Origin: Gloeocapsa sp. PCC 73106
GTDB lineage: Bacteria; Cyanobacteriota; Cyanobacteriia; Cyanobacteriales; Gloeocapsaceae
Assembly (NCBI RefSeq): GCF_000332035.1
Contig: NZ_ALVY01000224.1
Location: forward strand, 19,897 to 83,896
Direction of reading: 5' to 3'
Length of the DNA: 64,000 bases
The notes below the pieces were generated by a model. The model saw only the letters and a list, made by a program, of their open reading frames with translations, ran no database searches and had not been told where the DNA came from. The first letter of the stretch is position 1, and each line of letters starts with the position of its first letter. Below are positions 1 to 8,969 of this stretch, piece after piece. Made by a program: the position numbers and the translations under genes.

Positions 1-1
1 A

Positions 2-373
2 AACTACTTCCGCCCAGAATTTCTCAACCGTCTCGATGAAATTATCGTCTTCCGTCAACTAAACAAAGAAGAAGTCACCGAAATCGCCGAAATTCTCCTC
101 AAAGATGTCTTTAGTCGTCTCACCGACAAGAACATCACTCTAGAAGTGACGAACAAGTTCAAAGAACGTCTAGTAGAAGAAGGTTATAACCCTGCCTACG
201 GCGCACGTCCCCTACGTCGGGCGATTATGCGTTTGCTAGAAGACGCCCTCGCAGAAGAAATACTCTCGGGTAAAATCTCTGAAGGGGATAAAGCGATCGT
301 TGATACCAACGACGAGGGTAAAGTGGTAATCATCAAAGAAAAAAAACAGTTATTCGCACCAGTTGCTGAATAA
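2..373 (+). CDS. clpC: ClpC ATPase, C-terminal part (5' truncated by window)
   Basis: The last 123 residues of a Clp/Hsp100 AAA+ unfoldase, entering from the left edge. The reading frame opens with [20 protein letters not shown], the sensor-2-proximal end of the second AAA+ module, and continues into the D2-small domain with the diagnostic GARPLRRAI motif about 60 residues from the end. ClpC works as a hexamer that unfolds substrates for the ClpP/ClpR protease. The basic-acidic tail after the small domain is usual for cyanobacterial ClpC. A rho-independent terminator follows directly, so this gene ends its transcript. Confidence 0.93.
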   Translation, partial: NYFRPEFLNRLDEIIVFRQLNKEEVTEIAEILLKDVFSRLTDKNITLEVTNKFKERLVEEGYNPAYGARPLRRAIMRLLEDALAEEILSGKISEGDKAIVDTNDEGKVVIIKEKKQLFAPVAE

Positions 374-392
374 GAAACTTTTAAAACTTTAA

Positions 393-428
393 AACTTGCC
401 TTTTTACTCAAAAGGGTAAGTTTTTTTT
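393..428 (+). terminator. Rho-independent terminator after clpC
   Basis: Inverted repeat AACTTGCCTTTT / AAAAGGGTAAGTT with a short loop, running into a tract of eight T. It sits 20 bases after the clpC stop codon. Confidence 0.8.
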
Positions 429-528
429 GGCTCAGAAATAAACCGGTTGATTGTCAACACTTACGAGATTTTGTCAAAATAAAGAAGTGTTAAGTTTTAA
501 CAAACGATTCCAGGAGAACTTACCCTCA

Positions 529-1230
529 GTGCTTCAACGTTTCAAGCAAGACTTAAAAAATGATCTAATTGCAGGACTGTTAGTAGTGATCCCCCTCGCT
601 ACTACCATTTGGCTGACCTATACCATTGCAACTTGGGTAATTAATTTTTTAACCCGCATTCCTAAACAAATTAATCCTTTTGAGACCCTCAATCCCATCC
701 TCACCAATCTACTCAATTTTTTCGTAGGTTTAGCCGTACCCCTGCTATTTATCCTAATCATAGGCTTAATGGCTCGTAATATAGTGGGTAGATGGTTATT
801 GGGGACTGGGGAACAAGTACTACAAAGTATACCCTTAGCGGGTTCTATCTATAAAACTCTCAAACAAATTTTAGAGACTCTACTACAAGAATCTAAAACT
901 AGATTCAGCCGCGTCGTCATGCTCGAATATCCTCGCAAGGGTGTTTGGTCTCTTGCCTTCGTGACTGGTGTGGTTAGCCCAAGAATCCAATCCCATCTGA
1001 ATCAAACTCTGTTGAGTGTTTTTATTCCTACTACGCCTAATCCTACTACGGGATGGTATGCTATTATACCGGAAGCCGACGTGCTCACGGTTAATATCCC
1101 TATTGAAGACGCCTTCAAAATTGTGATCTCTGGCGGACTCGTTAGCCCAGACTACCCCAATTCTCTACCTAGCCCAATTCCTCCAGAAAACCTCAGTAAT
1201 AATCTATCGGGCGAAAGACAAGAAAATTAA
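529..1230 (+). CDS. DUF502 family membrane protein
   Basis: About 233 residues. Two long hydrophobic segments (about residues 13-41 and 58-84) are followed by a soluble C-terminal domain with the conserved phrases GSIYKTLKQ, VMLEYPRKG and FVTG of the DUF502 family; function unknown. The frame is open from a TTG at 451, but I prefer the GTG at 529: it is preceded by AGGAG twelve bases upstream, and the protein then begins with the family-typical start (QRFKQDLKNDLIAG). It lies directly upstream of nusB and ftsY with 24- and 15-base gaps, so co-transcription is likely. Start choice is uncertain. Confidence 0.82.
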   Translation: MLQRFKQDLKNDLIAGLLVVIPLATTIWLTYTIATWVINFLTRIPKQINPFETLNPILTNLLNFFVGLAVPLLFILIIGLMARNIVGRWLLGTGEQVLQSIPLAGSIYKTLKQILETLLQESKTRFSRVVMLEYPRKGVWSLAFVTGVVSPRIQSHLNQTLLSVFIPTTPNPTTGWYAIIPEADVLTVNIPIEDAFKIVISGGLVSPDYPNSLPSPIPPENLSNNLSGERQEN

Positions 1231-1254
1231 AATTAAACAACGGACTTTTGAAAT

Positions 1255-1875
1255 ATGTCTATACTGCAGCCGCGTCGCATCGCTCGTGAAATAGCTCTGT
1301 TGAGTCTGAGCCAAGTCCAGGGAAAAATGGAAACTCTGGAACAAGAAGAACTCGGTAACCTCCTACTCGAGGCTATTCGCACTCTGAGTAGTGTAATTCG
1401 CTCCGATCTCGAAACAGCATCGGCAGAAGTACAGAGGGCTAATGAGCGTCTTTTGAGCAGTGAGACCCGCAGCAGTACTATTACCAGCGCTCGCACCATG
1501 CTTCAAGAAGCTTTAGAGTTGACCCAAAGCTCGATTAATCGTTTGGGTTACGCGGTAGAATTACCAGAATTTATGCAACTGGTAGATCAAGCCCAAGTAC
1601 GAGAATACGCACTGACCTTGATTGGTACGGTAAAACGCAGGAACAAAGAAATAGAAGAAAATATAGAAAATGTACTCTCAGATTGGCATTTTAGTAGAAT
1701 CGCCAAACTCGATCAGGATATACTCAAAATAGCCGTAGCAGAAATTTTATACCTGGATATTCCTCACAAAGTCGCCATTAATGAAGCCGTAGAAATAGCT
1801 AAACGTTATTCTGATCCAGAAGGATATCGCTTTATCAACGGTGTACTACGTAAAGTAACCAACGCCCTCAAGTAA
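1255..1875 (+). CDS. nusB: Transcription antitermination factor NusB
   Basis: 206 residues. The C-terminal half (about 110-205) carries the NusB fold signature: [21 protein letters not shown] and [18 protein letters not shown], then FINGVLRK. NusB binds boxA RNA with S10 (NusE) in antitermination complexes on rRNA operons. The N-terminal half has an extra helical stretch of about 70 residues rich in Glu, Gln and Arg, compared with E. coli NusB (about 139 residues); this longer form is usual in cyanobacteria. It lies 24 bases after the DUF502 gene and 15 bases before ftsY. Confidence 0.95.
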   Translation: MSILQPRRIAREIALLSLSQVQGKMETLEQEELGNLLLEAIRTLSSVIRSDLETASAEVQRANERLLSSETRSSTITSARTMLQEALELTQSSINRLGYAVELPEFMQLVDQAQVREYALTLIGTVKRRNKEIEENIENVLSDWHFSRIAKLDQDILKIAVAEILYLDIPHKVAINEAVEIAKRYSDPEGYRFINGVLRKVTNALK

Positions 1876-1890
1876 ATCTTACTAAAGCCT

Positions 1891-3033
1891 ATGTTTAATT
1901 GGTTTCGTCGCCAGTTCAGCGATCGCACCTCCCCAGAACAAAAACCAGAAACAACAGAGACAGAAACAAGCCAAGATTATCAAGATTGGGCCAATACAGC
2001 CCATGAGAATCTGGAAAATCCGCCAGAATTAGACCAAGAATTCCTGTGGTCGGCCACGATCTTAGCCCAACAAGGTCGAAATCCCACAGAAGTTTCCTCA
2101 GAAGAGATAAGCTGGCTCAAACGCCTCAATCAGGGGTTAAGCAAAACACGACGCGGCTTAGTCAACCAACTCAAAGCGATCGCCGGAAAAGGACCTCTAA
2201 ATCAAAAAGCGGTTTCAGAAATAGAAGACATTCTTCTACAAGCAGACGTAGGGATAGAAGCCACAGACCTGATTATTGCTACCCTACAAACAAAAATAAA
2301 AGAAGAATCTCTTCCCGCAGCTCAAGCGATCGCTTTTCTCAAGTCCATTCTCAGAGAATTACTCGACAAACCTCTAGAAAACCAAACTAATCCTCTATTA
2401 ATACCCCAAAAAGATGTACTCAATATCTGGATGTTGACAGGAGTTAATGGCGCAGGGAAAACCACCACCATCGGAAAATTAGCCCATCTAGCTCAAAAAT
2501 CAGGTTATAGCTGCCTCATCGCCGCCGCCGATACCTTTCGTGCTGCAGCTGTAGAACAAGTCAAAATCTGGGGAGAACGTAGTGGGACACAAGTCATTGC
2601 TAACGCAGGTCAAAACACAGACCCAGCCGCTGTAGTATTTGACGGGATTACCGCAGCTCAAGCTCGACAAGTAGAATTACTATTAGTAGATACGGCAGGA
2701 CGTCTACAAAATAAACAGAACTTGATGGCAGAATTAACTAAAATTAGAGGGATTATCAGCAAAAAAGCCCCCGAAGCCCACGTAGAATCTCTACTCGTTC
2801 TCGACGCAACCCTGGGTCAAAATGGCTTGCGCCAAGCCCAGGTGTTCTCAGAAGCCGCTCAACTCAGTGGAGTTATTCTCACCAAATTAGATAGTAGTGC
2901 CAAAGGCGGAGTCGCGATCGCCGTGGTGCAACAGCTTAATCTACCCATTCGCTTTATCGGCGCAGGAGAAGGTATCGACGATTTGCGTCCCTTTTCTAGC
3001 TACGAATTCGTAGAAGCTTTACTCAATGATTAA
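1891..3033 (+). CDS. ftsY: Signal recognition particle receptor FtsY
   Basis: 380 residues. An acidic, poorly conserved N-terminal A region (about 1-75) precedes the SRP54 N domain (about 80-165) and the G domain (about 175-380). Visible GTPase motifs: GVNGAGKTTTIGKLA (G1, about residue 183), DTFRAAAVEQ (insertion-box side), DTAGR (G3) and TKLD (G4). FtsY docks the SRP-ribosome complex at the membrane for co-translational insertion. There is no membrane segment, as expected for a peripheral receptor. It is probably co-transcribed with nusB. Confidence 0.97.
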   Translation: MFNWFRRQFSDRTSPEQKPETTETETSQDYQDWANTAHENLENPPELDQEFLWSATILAQQGRNPTEVSSEEISWLKRLNQGLSKTRRGLVNQLKAIAGKGPLNQKAVSEIEDILLQADVGIEATDLIIATLQTKIKEESLPAAQAIAFLKSILRELLDKPLENQTNPLLIPQKDVLNIWMLTGVNGAGKTTTIGKLAHLAQKSGYSCLIAAADTFRAAAVEQVKIWGERSGTQVIANAGQNTDPAAVVFDGITAAQARQVELLLVDTAGRLQNKQNLMAELTKIRGIISKKAPEAHVESLLVLDATLGQNGLRQAQVFSEAAQLSGVILTKLDSSAKGGVAIAVVQQLNLPIRFIGAGEGIDDLRPFSSYEFVEALLND

Positions 3034-3144
3034 AAAAAGCGCAAAATTTTCTGTCCTTTAGTGAAAGAGATCTACTATACTGGTACTCTTAATCAAGTCA
3101 ACCCACTTTGTGCCATCACCGAGATCTAACCAAATCTAAAGCTC

Positions 3145-4554
3145 ATGACGGCAGCTCCTCTTCCTAGCCAGCCAAGCTCTAATCAACCGCAATCACCAGA
3201 CGGTGCTAATTCCGAAGCAACGCCGGTAATAGCCCTCAAGGAACTTGTGGCTAGACTATATCGAGAACAAAATAAAATACAAAATTTATTGAGCTCTCTG
3301 GGTTTCGCCCTACGTAGTTTTAACAACCTCAATCAGTTCCTAGAACTTACTCCCTTGATGGCCGCTCGAGTTACCGACGCAGAAGGAGGTGCTTTGATCT
3401 TATTTAACTCCCAAGGTCAAATTCGCCTCGAACAGTTACATTGCCAAAATAGTCAAAAAGGAGAGCAAATTCGGATAAAATTGGAGAAAATAGCCAGCAA
3501 TCTGACTTTATCTCCTCAGAAAAGCCCCAAAATACTCTTACCCTGTCCGGCAGCAGTTGATGAACACATAAGTCAAGCTTTGGGGACAGAAATCCAAATC
3601 TTCGGTACACCAGTGCTAGTCAAAAACGCCGAAAGAGGACGTCTCTTCGTCTTCAGCACTCACCCGGAATACCATTGGAATCCGACTCGAAAAAAATTAC
3701 TACAATTAGTAGCGGATCAAACCGCTGTGGCGATCGCTAACCACGAGTTGACGGTACAACTACGCGCCAAGGAAAGACAAGACAGAGAATTAGAAATCGC
3801 CTCGGAAATACAGTTGCGCTTATTACCGCGACAATGTCCTAAAATTAAAGGCGCTGAGTTAGCAGCTCAATGTAAAACCGCTAATCGCGTCGGTGGTGAT
3901 TACTATGACTTTATCCCTGTCAATTACGATGAATTAAAAGATAGTCAGGATACCTCCGTTCCTTGGAGTATAGTCATTGGAGACGTCATGGGAAAAGGAG
4001 TCCCCGCGGGTTTAATCATGACCATGACTAGGGGTATGCTCAGAGCAGAAGTGCTTAACCGTCACAGCCCAGATCAGATTATGCAGCATCTCAATCGCGT
4101 TATGTACGAGGATTTGGAAAACTCCCGTCGCTTCGTAACTTTGTTTTATTCAGAGTATAATCCTCAAACTCAAGTTATTTCTTATACTAACGCCGCTCAT
4201 CATCCTCCCTTACTATGGCAAGCAGCAACGGGTTTGATTACAACTCTAGATACCAAAGGAATGTTAATCGGACTGTTACCAGATTCGGAGTATGAATGCG
4301 CTCAGCTACAATTAGCTGCGGGAGATACCATTATGTACTATACAGACGGCTTGACAGACGCGGTTAATCAAAATGGCGATCGCTTTGATGAAGATAATCT
4401 TTATCAGGCTTTTGACTGGGCTTGTCAAAATTTAGAAAAACCTCAGCAGATTTTAGATTATTTGTTTAATCAGATCGACAATTTTGTCGGTTCTGGCAAT
4501 AAAATAATTGATGATATGACTTTAGTCATTATGCGGGTAAAATCAACAGAATAA
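3145..4554 (+). CDS. GAF domain PP2C-type (SpoIIE/RsbU) protein phosphatase
   Basis: 469 residues. After a Pro/Ser-rich tail comes a GAF-like sensor region (about 45-200), a short helical linker beginning LRAKERQDRELEIASEIQ, and a SpoIIE-type PP2C domain (about 220-465). The phosphatase motifs VGGDYYDF (about 249), GDVMGKGVPAG (about 278) and YYTDGLTDA (about 397) supply the metal-binding aspartates. Such proteins dephosphorylate anti-anti-sigma factors or similar partners in response to a signal sensed by GAF; no partner gene lies next to it. An LLPRQCP motif marks the usual start of this domain family. Confidence 0.9.
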   Translation: MTAAPLPSQPSSNQPQSPDGANSEATPVIALKELVARLYREQNKIQNLLSSLGFALRSFNNLNQFLELTPLMAARVTDAEGGALILFNSQGQIRLEQLHCQNSQKGEQIRIKLEKIASNLTLSPQKSPKILLPCPAAVDEHISQALGTEIQIFGTPVLVKNAERGRLFVFSTHPEYHWNPTRKKLLQLVADQTAVAIANHELTVQLRAKERQDRELEIASEIQLRLLPRQCPKIKGAELAAQCKTANRVGGDYYDFIPVNYDELKDSQDTSVPWSIVIGDVMGKGVPAGLIMTMTRGMLRAEVLNRHSPDQIMQHLNRVMYEDLENSRRFVTLFYSEYNPQTQVISYTNAAHHPPLLWQAATGLITTLDTKGMLIGLLPDSEYECAQLQLAAGDTIMYYTDGLTDAVNQNGDRFDEDNLYQAFDWACQNLEKPQQILDYLFNQIDNFVGSGNKIIDDMTLVIMRVKSTE

Positions 4555-4575
4555 TCACCAAAGGATAAACTAATC

Positions 4576-4770
4576 ATGCTACAGGTAAACGACTTGTTTT
4601 TAAAATTTCTAATTAATCTGAATATAGTATTCGCACAAAGGGTTGAAGACCCAAAAATTTTTGAACAGATGCAAGATAACTTTAATAATTTTATAGAGTC
4701 TGGTCAGGTTTGGGCTCTAGGAATAGGTCTAGTCTTGGGTTATCTGTTTCGTAGTTTTACCTCCTATTAG
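4576..4770 (+). CDS. Small hypothetical membrane protein (64 aa)
   Basis: A 64-residue protein with a hydrophobic N-terminal stretch and a C-terminal segment (about 45-61, [16 protein letters not shown]) long enough to span the membrane once. ATG start with AAGGAT ten bases upstream, 21 bases after the phosphatase stop and 14 bases before argH. I do not recognise a family. The tight spacing to both neighbours is the main support that it is real. Confidence 0.6.
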   Translation: MLQVNDLFLKFLINLNIVFAQRVEDPKIFEQMQDNFNNFIESGQVWALGIGLVLGYLFRSFTSY

Positions 4771-4784
4771 TTGAATTAACAACC

Positions 4785-6170
4785 GTGAGTGAAAAGAAAA
4801 CTTGGAGCGATCGCTTTGAATCCGCTCTACACCCTTTTATTGTTGAGTTCAACGCCAGCATCACTTTTGACATTGAACTACTAGAATACGATTTAACCGG
4901 CTCCATCGCCCACGCTAAAATGCTCTCCCATTGCCAAATTATTAGCCCCGCAGAAGCAGAGCAATTAGTAGCAGGTTTAGAACAAATTCGTCAAGAATAT
5001 CATCAGGGTCAATTTAACCCAGGTATCGACGCCGAAGACGTCCATTTCGCAGTAGAGCGCCGTTTAACCGAAATTACGGGAGATGTAGGCAAAAAGCTCC
5101 ATACCGCTCGTTCTCGCAATGATCAAGTTGGGACAGATATTCGACTCTATCTTAGAGACCAAATAACTCAGATTCGCACTCAATTGCGAGAATTTCAAAA
5201 AGCTCTACTCACTCACGCCGAAAATCACATAGAGACAATTATTCCTGGTTATACTCATCTGCAAAGAGCTCAACCCGTCAGTTTAGCCCATCATCTTTTA
5301 GCTTACGTACAGATGGCTCAACGAGATTGGGAAAGACTCGGAGAAATTAGCAAAAGAACTAATATATCTCCTCTCGGTGCGGGTGCTTTAGCTGGGACAA
5401 CTTTTCCTATTGATCGACACTATACCGCTTCTTTGTTGGAATTCGAAGGGGTTTATAGCAACAGTTTAGACGCAGTGAGCGATCGCGATTTCGCCATTGA
5501 ATTTCTCTGTGCAGCTAGCTTAATCATGGTACATCTGAGTCGATTGAGTGAGGAAATGATTCTCTGGGCTTCTCAAGAGTTTCGCTTTATTACTTTAACA
5601 GATAGCTGTGCTACAGGATCTAGTATTATGCCCCAAAAGAAAAACCCCGATGTTCCTGAATTGGTAAGAGGTAAATCTGGGCGCGTCTTTGGTCATTTAC
5701 AAGCTATGTTGGTTTTAATGAAGGGTTTACCTTTAGCTTACAATAAAGATCTACAGGAAGATAAAGAAGCTCTTTTTGACGCTGTGAAAACTACTAAAGC
5801 CTGTTTAATGGCAATGACTGTTTTGATAGCAGAGGGGATAACTTTTGAGGTAGAACGTCTTGCTACTACAATTACTGAAGATTTTTCTAACGCTACCGAT
5901 GTTGCTGACTATCTGGCAGCTCGCGGCGTACCCTTCCGTGAGGCTTATAATATCGTAGGTAAAGTAGTAAAAACCAGCTTAGCCGAGGGTAAATTACTCA
6001 AAGACTTGAGTCTGGAACAATGGCAAGAGTTACACCCCGCTTTTGCAGAGGATATATTTGCGGCGATCGCTCCCCAACAAGTAGTCTCTGCTCGTAATAG
6101 CTACGGTGGTACCGGCTTTGCTAGAGTGCGTGAGAGTTTGAACCTGGTCAAAGCTCAGGTTTATTCTTGA
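4785..6170 (+). CDS. argH: Argininosuccinate lyase
   Basis: 461 residues, the usual family length, GTG start. It splits argininosuccinate into arginine and fumarate, the last step of arginine synthesis, as a cytosolic homotetramer. The superfamily signature [12 protein letters not shown] (about residue 278) with the catalytic serine loop is intact, as are [12 protein letters not shown] (about 107) and [13 protein letters not shown]. The stop codon overlaps the start of the next gene by one base (TGATG), so translation is probably coupled. Confidence 0.97.
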   Translation: MSEKKTWSDRFESALHPFIVEFNASITFDIELLEYDLTGSIAHAKMLSHCQIISPAEAEQLVAGLEQIRQEYHQGQFNPGIDAEDVHFAVERRLTEITGDVGKKLHTARSRNDQVGTDIRLYLRDQITQIRTQLREFQKALLTHAENHIETIIPGYTHLQRAQPVSLAHHLLAYVQMAQRDWERLGEISKRTNISPLGAGALAGTTFPIDRHYTASLLEFEGVYSNSLDAVSDRDFAIEFLCAASLIMVHLSRLSEEMILWASQEFRFITLTDSCATGSSIMPQKKNPDVPELVRGKSGRVFGHLQAMLVLMKGLPLAYNKDLQEDKEALFDAVKTTKACLMAMTVLIAEGITFEVERLATTITEDFSNATDVADYLAARGVPFREAYNIVGKVVKTSLAEGKLLKDLSLEQWQELHPAFAEDIFAAIAPQQVVSARNSYGGTGFARVRESLNLVKAQVYS

Positions 6171-6616
6171 TGTTACGTTTAGCTAAGACGGTTTTAGGGA
6201 TTATTTTACGCCATCCCCTGACAGGAACCACAATTGTCCCTGTTTTGCCCGATGGTCGCATCGTTTTAGTGCGTCGTCGGGATACAGGAAGGTGGAGTTT
6301 ACCCGGGGGTTTGGTGGATTGGGGAGAAGATATTACTACTACCGTTACTAGAGAATTAAAAGAAGAAACTGGCCTGGATTTGTTGAATATACGTCGTTTG
6401 GTTGGTGTTTACTCCAGTTTGGCACGAGATCCTCGTATGCACTCTATTTCCGTCTTAGTTGCAGCAGAAGTCCAAGGAGAATTCAAAATCCAAGACCAAG
6501 CTGAAATTACCGATGTCTCTGGCTTTAGCCCCGAGACTATTCCTTTTGGTGAACTTAGTCACGACCACGATCAGCAACTGCAGGATTATTTTCAAGGCTT
6601 GACCACAATCGCTTAG
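6170..6616 (+). CDS. NUDIX hydrolase
   Basis: About 148 residues starting at the ATG that shares a base with the argH stop. The Nudix box is complete: GGLVDWGEDITTTVTRELKE continuing into ETGLD (about residues 45-69), giving the Mg-binding REXXEE helix. Substrate is not predictable; this class includes ADP-ribose and oxidised-nucleotide hydrolases. A TTG one codon earlier is possible but the ATG fits the overlap better. It is in an operon with argH. Confidence 0.88.
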   Translation: MLRLAKTVLGIILRHPLTGTTIVPVLPDGRIVLVRRRDTGRWSLPGGLVDWGEDITTTVTRELKEETGLDLLNIRRLVGVYSSLARDPRMHSISVLVAAEVQGEFKIQDQAEITDVSGFSPETIPFGELSHDHDQQLQDYFQGLTTIA

Positions 6617-6656
6617 ATTTTTTTTGCAAGCTTATTGAGAAAGATTTTTAAATGTC

Positions 6657-6685
6657 TTGACAAATATTCTCATTAAGCGTATATT
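6657..6685 (+). promoter_or_regulatory. Sigma70-type promoter with Fur-box-like dyad
   Basis: TTGACA (6657-6662), 17-base spacer, TATATT (6680-6685): close to consensus. Overlapping the -35, positions 6658-6672 read TGACAAATATTCTCA, matching the 7-1-7 Fur model TGATAATnATTATCA at 11 of 14 positions by my count. Predicted transcript start is near 6692. Together these suggest an iron-repressed promoter for the RNA that follows. Confidence 0.65.
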
Positions 6686-6691
6686 AGTAGA

Positions 6692-6766
6692 TGTGTTCTC
6701 CTCTCAAGGATCGGCAGGTTGAAGCGCTAGGGTTTAAGGTTAAAGGCGTTTCTCCTGTTTTTTTTT
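6692..6766 (+). ncRNA. Candidate small RNA, IsaR1-like (iron-stress)
   Basis: From the predicted start at 6692, about 23 bases of unpaired, CU-rich RNA (TTCTCCTCTC at 6696-6705, complementary to Shine-Dalgarno sequences) lead into a terminator hairpin. The stem is CAGG-tt-GAAGCGCT (6715-6728) with GGCGTTTC-t-CCTG (6745-6757), followed by nine T (6758-6766). Total length about 71-75 nt. Size, Fur-like promoter and architecture fit IsaR1, the iron-stress small RNA known from Synechocystis; identity is from memory of the family and not from an alignment. It lies between the NUDIX gene and crtH and could alternatively be a terminated crtH leader. Confidence 0.6.
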
Positions 6767-6813
6767 GCGGTTAAACTAGAAATTAGCAAAATCCACTCTA
6801 TTTGACCTCATTT

Positions 6814-8313
6814 ATGCAAGCAGACAGTTACGACGTGATTGTTATCGGTTCGGGGATTGGAGGCTTAGTAACCGCCACACAACTAGTAGCCAAAGGAGCA
6901 AAAGTTTTAGTATTAGAACGCTATTTGATTCCTGGAGGAAGCGCGGGCTATTTTGAAAGACAAGGATATCGCTTTGACGTAGGCGCCTCGATGATTTTTG
7001 GTTTCGGCAAGCAAGGGACTACTAACTTGTTGACCAAGGCTTTAGACGCGGTTGAAGTGAGTTTAGAGACATTTCCCGATCCGGTACAAATTCACTACCA
7101 TCTACCCCAAGGATTAGAACCAAAAGTTCATCGGGATTATGAAACATTTTTACAAGAACTTACTAGTTATTTTCCCCATGAAAAACAGGGGATTCGTCGC
7201 TTTTATGATGAATGTTGGCGAGTATTTAACTGTCTCAACTCTATTCCCTTACTTTCTTTAGAAGAACCTCGTTATCTAACTCGGGTATTTTTCCAAAATC
7301 CAGGCGCTTGTCTGGGATTAGTTAAATATCTCCCTCTCAACGCCGGAGAAGTGGCGCGTCGCCATATTAAAGATCCGCAACTACTGAAATTTATCGACAT
7401 GGAGTGCTACTGTTGGTCGGTAGTTCCAGCGATGCAAACCCCCATGATTAACGCGGGTATGGTATTTTCTGACCGACACTATGGCGGAATTAATTATCCC
7501 AAAGGAGGTGTAGGACAAATCGCGCAAAAATTAGTAGAGGGTATGGAGAAATTTGGAGGAAAGATAAAATATCAAGCTAGAGTCACGGAAATTCTAACGA
7601 GTGGGAAAAAAGCAACAGGAGTACGTCTAGCTAACGGGAAAACATTCTTCGCTAAACGTATCGTTTCTAATAGTACTCGTTGGGATACTTTTTCTAAGTT
7701 GTTACCTCCAGAAAAAATGCCCAGAAGCGAGAAACAATGGCAACAACGCTACCAAAAATCTCCCAGTTTTTTGAGTTTACACTTGGGAGTCAAAGCCGAG
7801 GTTTTACCTCCAAAAACCGAATGTCACCATATTCTTTTAGAAGATTGGGAGCGGATGGAAGCTTCTTTGGGTACTATTTTTGTCTCTATACCAACTCTGT
7901 TGGATCCCGATTTAGCACCAGTGGGTCATCATATTATTCATACCTTTACTCCCAGTTGGATTGAGGAATGGCAAAATTTAGACCCAAAAGCCTATACTCA
8001 GAAAAAAGAAGCCGCAGCGGACGCAGTTATCGATCGCCTCGAAAAGATTTTTCCGGGATTAATCGCGGGATTAGACTACCAAGAAGTGGGCACACCCCGC
8101 ACCCATAGGCGTTTTCTCGGACGAGAAGATGGAACCTATGGACCGATACCCCGTCAAAAAATCAGGGGATTATTAGGAATGCCTTTCAATAAAACGGCGA
8201 TTCCCGGACTATACTGCGTGGGAGATGGCACTTTTCCTGGTCAAGGCTTAAACGCTGTGGCTTTTTCCGGGATGAGTTGTAGTCATCGTCTCGCCGTAGA
8301 TTTAGGCTTATGA
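6814..8313 (+). CDS. crtH: Prolycopene isomerase CrtH (carotene isomerase, CRTISO)
   Basis: About 499 residues from the ATG at 6814 (a TTG four codons earlier is possible). It isomerises poly-cis lycopene to all-trans lycopene in the plant-type carotenoid pathway. N-terminal FAD-binding motif [17 protein letters not shown], a [20 protein letters not shown] segment typical of CrtI/CRTISO proteins, and the C-terminal flavin motif [14 protein letters not shown]. The stop overlaps the start of the cyclo-ligase gene by four bases. Its transcript may begin at, or read through, the small-RNA promoter upstream. Confidence 0.93.
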   Translation: MQADSYDVIVIGSGIGGLVTATQLVAKGAKVLVLERYLIPGGSAGYFERQGYRFDVGASMIFGFGKQGTTNLLTKALDAVEVSLETFPDPVQIHYHLPQGLEPKVHRDYETFLQELTSYFPHEKQGIRRFYDECWRVFNCLNSIPLLSLEEPRYLTRVFFQNPGACLGLVKYLPLNAGEVARRHIKDPQLLKFIDMECYCWSVVPAMQTPMINAGMVFSDRHYGGINYPKGGVGQIAQKLVEGMEKFGGKIKYQARVTEILTSGKKATGVRLANGKTFFAKRIVSNSTRWDTFSKLLPPEKMPRSEKQWQQRYQKSPSFLSLHLGVKAEVLPPKTECHHILLEDWERMEASLGTIFVSIPTLLDPDLAPVGHHIIHTFTPSWIEEWQNLDPKAYTQKKEAAADAVIDRLEKIFPGLIAGLDYQEVGTPRTHRRFLGREDGTYGPIPRQKIRGLLGMPFNKTAIPGLYCVGDGTFPGQGLNAVAFSGMSCSHRLAVDLGL

Positions 8314-8858
8314 ACGATCAGAAACAACATTTACGTCAGCAATTATTGCAGCAGAGGCGATCGCTATCTCAAGAGGTTTGGCGTCAACAAAGCGATCTCC
8401 TTTGTGAACGTTTACAATCTTGGTCTGGGTTTCAAACAGCCCAAAGCATCTTAGCTTACTTTAGCATTCAGCAAGAACCCGATTTAAGCCCTCTGTTTGC
8501 TCAGAAACATTGGGGCTTTCCCCGTTGCGTGGACAAGTCTCTCTCTTGGTACTGGTGGCAACAGGGCGATCTTTTGACCCCTGGGGCTTATGGTATTTTA
8601 GAACCAGAGCCCACCGCGCCAAAAGTGACTCCTGAACAAGTAGATCTGATTTTGGTTCCCGCTGTGGCTTGTGACTTTGCTGGTTATCGTTTGGGTTATG
8701 GTGGGGGTTTCTACGATCGCCTGTTAGCACAACCCCAGTGGTCTTCTTTGAAGGCGATCGGTATTGTTTTTGATTTTGCTTATTTACCCCAGTTACCTGT
8801 AGATTCTTGGGATCAAAAATTAGACGGCGTTTGTACTGACAGCCGCATCAGTGATTAG
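8310..8858 (+). CDS. 5-formyltetrahydrofolate cyclo-ligase
   Basis: 182 residues. It converts 5-formyl-THF to 5,10-methenyl-THF with ATP in the one-carbon pool. Support: N-terminal [14 protein letters not shown] with the substrate-binding basic region, and the C-terminal ATP-binding signature [13 protein letters not shown] (about 126-138). It overlaps crtH by ATGA. A degraded copy of its last 30 codons is found 8.2 kb downstream, just before crtE, which suggests that this gene and crtE were once neighbours. Confidence 0.93.
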   Translation: MNDQKQHLRQQLLQQRRSLSQEVWRQQSDLLCERLQSWSGFQTAQSILAYFSIQQEPDLSPLFAQKHWGFPRCVDKSLSWYWWQQGDLLTPGAYGILEPEPTAPKVTPEQVDLILVPAVACDFAGYRLGYGGGFYDRLLAQPQWSSLKAIGIVFDFAYLPQLPVDSWDQKLDGVCTDSRISD

Positions 8859-8969
8859 TACAGGTACTCTTTTATCAAAAAATTGGGTTTAAAACCGCCC
8901 AAAAACAATTGAGATTTAGGTCCAATATGAAATAGCATAGAATACAGAGAAAAATTATCCCCGGTCACC

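Noticed and set aside
6692..6766. Yfr1 small RNA
   Set aside because: The conserved ACTCCTCACAC loop motif of Yfr1 is absent and the gene neighbourhood differs.
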